DNA from: DASZVN01 sp035547055
Lineage (GTDB): Bacteria; Pseudomonadota; Alphaproteobacteria; Rhizobiales; Methylopilaceae
DNA: 35,422 nt
Assembly: GCA_035547055.1 (NCBI GenBank)
Contig: DASZVN010000012.1
Coordinates: forward strand, 1 to 35,422
Direction: 5' to 3'
Positions 33,465 to 35,422 of the stretch are shown here, piece after piece. The notes beneath the pieces were generated by a model. It saw only the letters and a list, made by a program, of their open reading frames with translations. It had not been told where the DNA came from and searched no databases. Positions within the stretch are counted from its first letter, which is position 1. Each line of letters starts with the position of its first letter. Both the position numbers and the translations under genes were made by a program.

Positions 33465-33493
33465 ATTCCAGGGCAAGGGCGCGAGAGGGTCAA
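33465..33493 (-). promoter_or_regulatory. Putative aapJ promoter
   Basis: On the minus strand TTGACC (33493-33488), a 17-bp spacer and TGGAAT (33470-33465) form a good promoter. Transcription would begin near 33458, about 27 bases before the aapJ ATG. A perfect inverted repeat GTCAA-GTG-TTGAC (33489-33501) overlaps the -35 and could be an operator. Confidence 0.5.
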
Positions 33494-33551
33494 GTGTTGA
33501 CGCGGCGCGCCGGCACGGCGAGAAACGCCGGCGAGTTCGACGGGGGACACG

Positions 33552-34733
33552 ATGGCCCATTCGCCCGAGGAGAGCGCCCGGCGCGGCGCCAACACCCGCT
33601 TGGTCAGCGCCGGCCGCGACCCCGCCGACTATCACGGCTTCGTCAATCCGCCCGTGTACCATGCCTCGACCGTGGTCTATCCGACCGCGGACGACTTCTT
33701 CGCCCATCGCGGCCGCTACCAGTACGGCCGCCGCGGCACGCCGACCAGCGAAGGCCTGACCGACGCCGTCGCCGAGATCGAGGGCGGCGCCGGCGCGGTG
33801 CTGGCGCCCTCGGGGCTCGCGGCGATCACCACCGCGCTGCTTTCGGTCGTCGGCGCCGGCGACCACCTCCTGGTCGCGGACTCGGTCTATGGCCCGACCC
33901 GGGCCTTCTGCAGCGGCGTGCTGAAGCGCCTCGGCGTCGAAACGACCTATTACGACCCGACGATCGGCGACGGCATCGCCGCGCTGATGCGGGACAACAC
34001 CCGCGCCGTCTTCACCGAGAGCCCGGGCTCGCTCACCTTCGAGGTGCAGGACATCCCGGCCATCGCCGCTGTCGCCCACGCCCGCGGCGCCTGCGTCCTG
34101 ATGGACAACACCTGGGCGACGCCGCTCTATTTCCGCGCCCACGACCACGGCGTCGATCTCTCGATCCAGGCCGGCACCAAGTTCCTCTCCGGCCATTCCG
34201 ACGTGATGATCGGCACGATCTCGGCCAACGCCGAATGGTGGCCGAGGCTGATCGAGACGCACGGCCTGATCGGCCAGCACGTCGGCCCCGACGACGTGTA
34301 TCTCGCCCTGCGCGGCTTCCGCACCCTCGGCGTCCGGCTGGAACGGCACCAGGAGTCGGGCCTGAGGGTGGCGCGGTTCCTGTCGGAGCACCCCGACGTC
34401 GCGCGCGTGCTCCACCCGGCCCTGCCCGGCGCGCCCGGCCACGATCTGTGGCGGCGCGACTTTACCGGCGCCTGCGGACTCTTCGCCGTCGAGCTGAAGC
34501 CGCGCTCCGACGCCGCCATCCGCGCCTTTCTCGACGCGCTTCGCCTGTTCGCGATGGGCTATTCCTGGGGCGGCTTCGAGAGCCTCTGCATCGCCACCGA
34601 CCCGCGCCCCATCCGCACCGCCACCACCTGGCAGGCCGACGGCCCGATGCTCCGGCTGCACATCGGCCTGGAGGACGTCGACGACCTCATCGCCGACCTC
34701 GCCGGCGCGCTCGGAGCTTACGCTGCGGCTTGA
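33552..34733 (+). CDS. metC: Cystathionine beta-lyase (Cys/Met metabolism PLP enzyme)
   Basis: A 393-residue PLP enzyme of methionine biosynthesis, cleaving cystathionine to homocysteine, pyruvate and ammonia. The PLP lysine is Lys210 in IQAGTKFLSGHSDVMIGTIS, and PVYHASTVVYPTADDF, YGRRGTPTSEGLTDAVAEIE and LMDNTWATPLYFRAHDHGVD are family blocks. The YGRRGTPT motif and the C-terminal GYSWGGFESLCIATDP point to MetC rather than MetB or MetZ. GGGGGAC precedes the ATG. No SAM riboswitch fold was found in the 120-bp region upstream. Confidence 0.92.
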   Translation: MAHSPEESARRGANTRLVSAGRDPADYHGFVNPPVYHASTVVYPTADDFFAHRGRYQYGRRGTPTSEGLTDAVAEIEGGAGAVLAPSGLAAITTALLSVVGAGDHLLVADSVYGPTRAFCSGVLKRLGVETTYYDPTIGDGIAALMRDNTRAVFTESPGSLTFEVQDIPAIAAVAHARGACVLMDNTWATPLYFRAHDHGVDLSIQAGTKFLSGHSDVMIGTISANAEWWPRLIETHGLIGQHVGPDDVYLALRGFRTLGVRLERHQESGLRVARFLSEHPDVARVLHPALPGAPGHDLWRRDFTGACGLFAVELKPRSDAAIRAFLDALRLFAMGYSWGGFESLCIATDPRPIRTATTWQADGPMLRLHIGLEDVDDLIADLAGALGAYAAA

Positions 34734-34734
34734 A

Positions 34735-35040
34735 TCAGGCGGAGCGACCGCCCTTTCCGACGACGTTCTTCAAGGCCTCGTTGATGCGGCCGCGCCAGCC
34801 CGGCCCGCCGGCACGAAAATGATCGAGGACGTCGGGGTCGAGCCGCAACGAGACGAGTTCCCGCGGCCGATCCAGCCTTGGGCGCCCCCGCGGCCGGGCC
34901 GGCCGTCCACCCTCCATCAGCACGCCGTCGCGATAGAAGGCTTCGGGAAGCTCGGGAATCTCTTCGTACTCGGCGGCAGTGATGCGATGCGCATCACTCT
35001 TCTGCAAATCGCTGTGCCAGCCTCTTCTGCTCTCGCCCAT
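34735..35040 (-). CDS. brnA: BrnA-family antitoxin
   Basis: A protein of up to 101 residues whose C-terminal half (SLRLDPDVLDHFRAGGPGWR followed by GRINEALKNVVG) is the BrnA/DUF4415 ribbon-helix-helix region. The middle is basic and Pro/Arg-rich (GGRPARPRGRPRLDRPRELV). From ATG 35040 it overlaps brnT by 47 bases, more than usual, and a TTG at 35007 (before HRITAAEYEE) would cut this to 14. The convergent metC stop lies two bases beyond its end. It should bind BrnT and repress the operon. Confidence 0.8.
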   Translation of the reverse strand: MGESRRGWHSDLQKSDAHRITAAEYEEIPELPEAFYRDGVLMEGGRPARPRGRPRLDRPRELVSLRLDPDVLDHFRAGGPGWRGRINEALKNVVGKGGRSA

Positions 35041-35263
35041 TGGCCTTGCTCATCGAAATGACGCGCCGCCCTTCGCCGCGGGGCGTCCAAACGACGATCA
35101 TCATGCGGCCGTCCACAAATCCGGCGCTCACGTAACCCCTCTCGCCATAGTCCTGACGATCGTCGATCCAGTCGATTGTTCGTCCGGCGAACATCCGCGC
35201 CGCGTCGCGGAAATCCAACCCGCGTTCCGCCAGCGTGGCCGGACGCTTGGCGGCACCGGGCAA
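34994..35263 (-). CDS. brnT: BrnT-family ribonuclease toxin
   Basis: An 89-residue protein with BrnT features: LAERGLDFRDAARMFAGRTI, then DDRQDYGERGYVSAGFVDGR and MMIVVWTPRGEGRRVISMSK, and the end ANGREQKRLAQRF. BrnT toxins are RelE-fold RNases. No ATG serves the expected N-terminus (family pattern R-I-x-F-DPAKR); the frame reads RARIALPGAAKRPATLAERG. The best available start is TTG at 35263, two bases after the TAG of the upstream gene, so translation is probably coupled to that gene. The DPAK part reads GAAK, so the N-terminus may be altered. Confidence 0.75.
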   Translation of the reverse strand: MPGAAKRPATLAERGLDFRDAARMFAGRTIDWIDDRQDYGERGYVSAGFVDGRMMIVVWTPRGEGRRVISMSKANGREQKRLAQRFAEE

Positions 35264-35265
35264 GG

Positions 35266-35422
35266 CTATCCGAGCCCTTTCCCGCCTTCCGTGACCGTCA
35301 TGCTGGCGCGGCGCTCGCGGTGGATGAACCAGAGGTTCCGCAGGTAGATGAAAAGCCCGGCGCCCTGGCCGACGATGAAGACCGGATCGCGCCGCGTCAG
35401 CGCGTAGATGAAGAGCAGGAGA
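35266..35422 (-). CDS. Lipid-A-disaccharide synthase N-terminal domain protein (partial)
   Basis: The last 51 codons of a minus-strand gene running off the right edge. The translation LLLFIYALTRRDPVFIVGQG then AGLFIYLRNLWFIHRERR matches the C-terminal end of small membrane proteins with the LAB_N domain, which accompany lipid A or glycosyltransferase genes. The tail ends MTVTEGGKGLG with TAG at 35268-35266. brnT starts two bases downstream, an unusual neighbour. Confidence 0.7.
   Translation of the reverse strand, partial: LLLFIYALTRRDPVFIVGQGAGLFIYLRNLWFIHRERRASMTVTEGGKGLG

Noticed and set aside
33432..33551. Possible SAM riboswitch before metC
   Set aside because: The region is only 120 bp, contains the aapJ promoter and a simple GC hairpin, and shows no SAM-I or SAM-II core sequence.

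Overview
The window looks like ordinary chromosome from a high-GC alphaproteobacterium, most likely of the Hyphomicrobiales (Rhizobiales). The evidence is the conserved block dusB-ntrB-ntrC-ntrY-ntrX-dat-hfq-hflX-mazG, a fused ispDF gene, a COQ10-type protein next to lipA, an AapJ-type binding protein, and four kinds of palindromic intergenic repeat of the sort scattered through Bradyrhizobium-like genomes. This placement is inferred from gene content, not from a database search.

Layout. Positions 1-5194: the 3' end of an IS5-family element abuts livF. A complete branched-chain-amino-acid-type ABC importer (livK-livH-livM-livG-livF, minus strand) follows and is interrupted by two repeats. Positions 5428-9583: a LuxR-type regulator, a pirin, the collapsed remains of a HicAB toxin-antitoxin locus, a class A flavin monooxygenase of the MhpA type, and a tRNA-Gln(CUG). 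Positions 9634-13790: a putative 2-oxoglutarate/iron oxygenase overlapping a DUF488 gene (minus strand), then DedA, YihY and MazG proteins (plus strand). Positions 13901-24605: the minus-strand nitrogen-regulation and RNA block dusB-ntrB-ntrC, ntrY-ntrX-MOSC-dat, hfq and hflX. Positions 24730-26462: divergent ispDF-cinA. Positions 26475-27957: lipA and a COQ10-family gene (minus strand). Positions 28098-34733: small modules, namely ArsR/SRPBCC, GFA protein, ndk, OxyR, two Rieske proteins with a histidine phosphatase, AapJ and MetC. Positions 34735-35422: a BrnT/BrnA toxin-antitoxin pair read from the tail of a lipid-A-synthase N-terminal-domain gene cut by the window edge.

How the genes work together. 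NtrB/NtrC and NtrY/NtrX are two sensor-regulator pairs for nitrogen status and related signals. Hfq and HflX act in RNA and ribosome handling, DusB modifies tRNA, and MazG cleans up nucleotides. LivKHMGF and AapJ import amino acids or similar solutes. MhpA-like and Rieske proteins hint at aromatic oxidation, but no complete pathway is present.

No large undescribed system stands out. The most interesting points are small. The arsR promoter has a near-perfect 32-bp palindrome that includes the start codon and predicts a leaderless mRNA. The oxyR reading frame has lost its stop and runs across the ndk promoter into ndk. Two Rieske proteins form an operon without any oxygenase. The HicAB fossil has in-frame deletions. 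The livF stop codon is formed across an IS junction.
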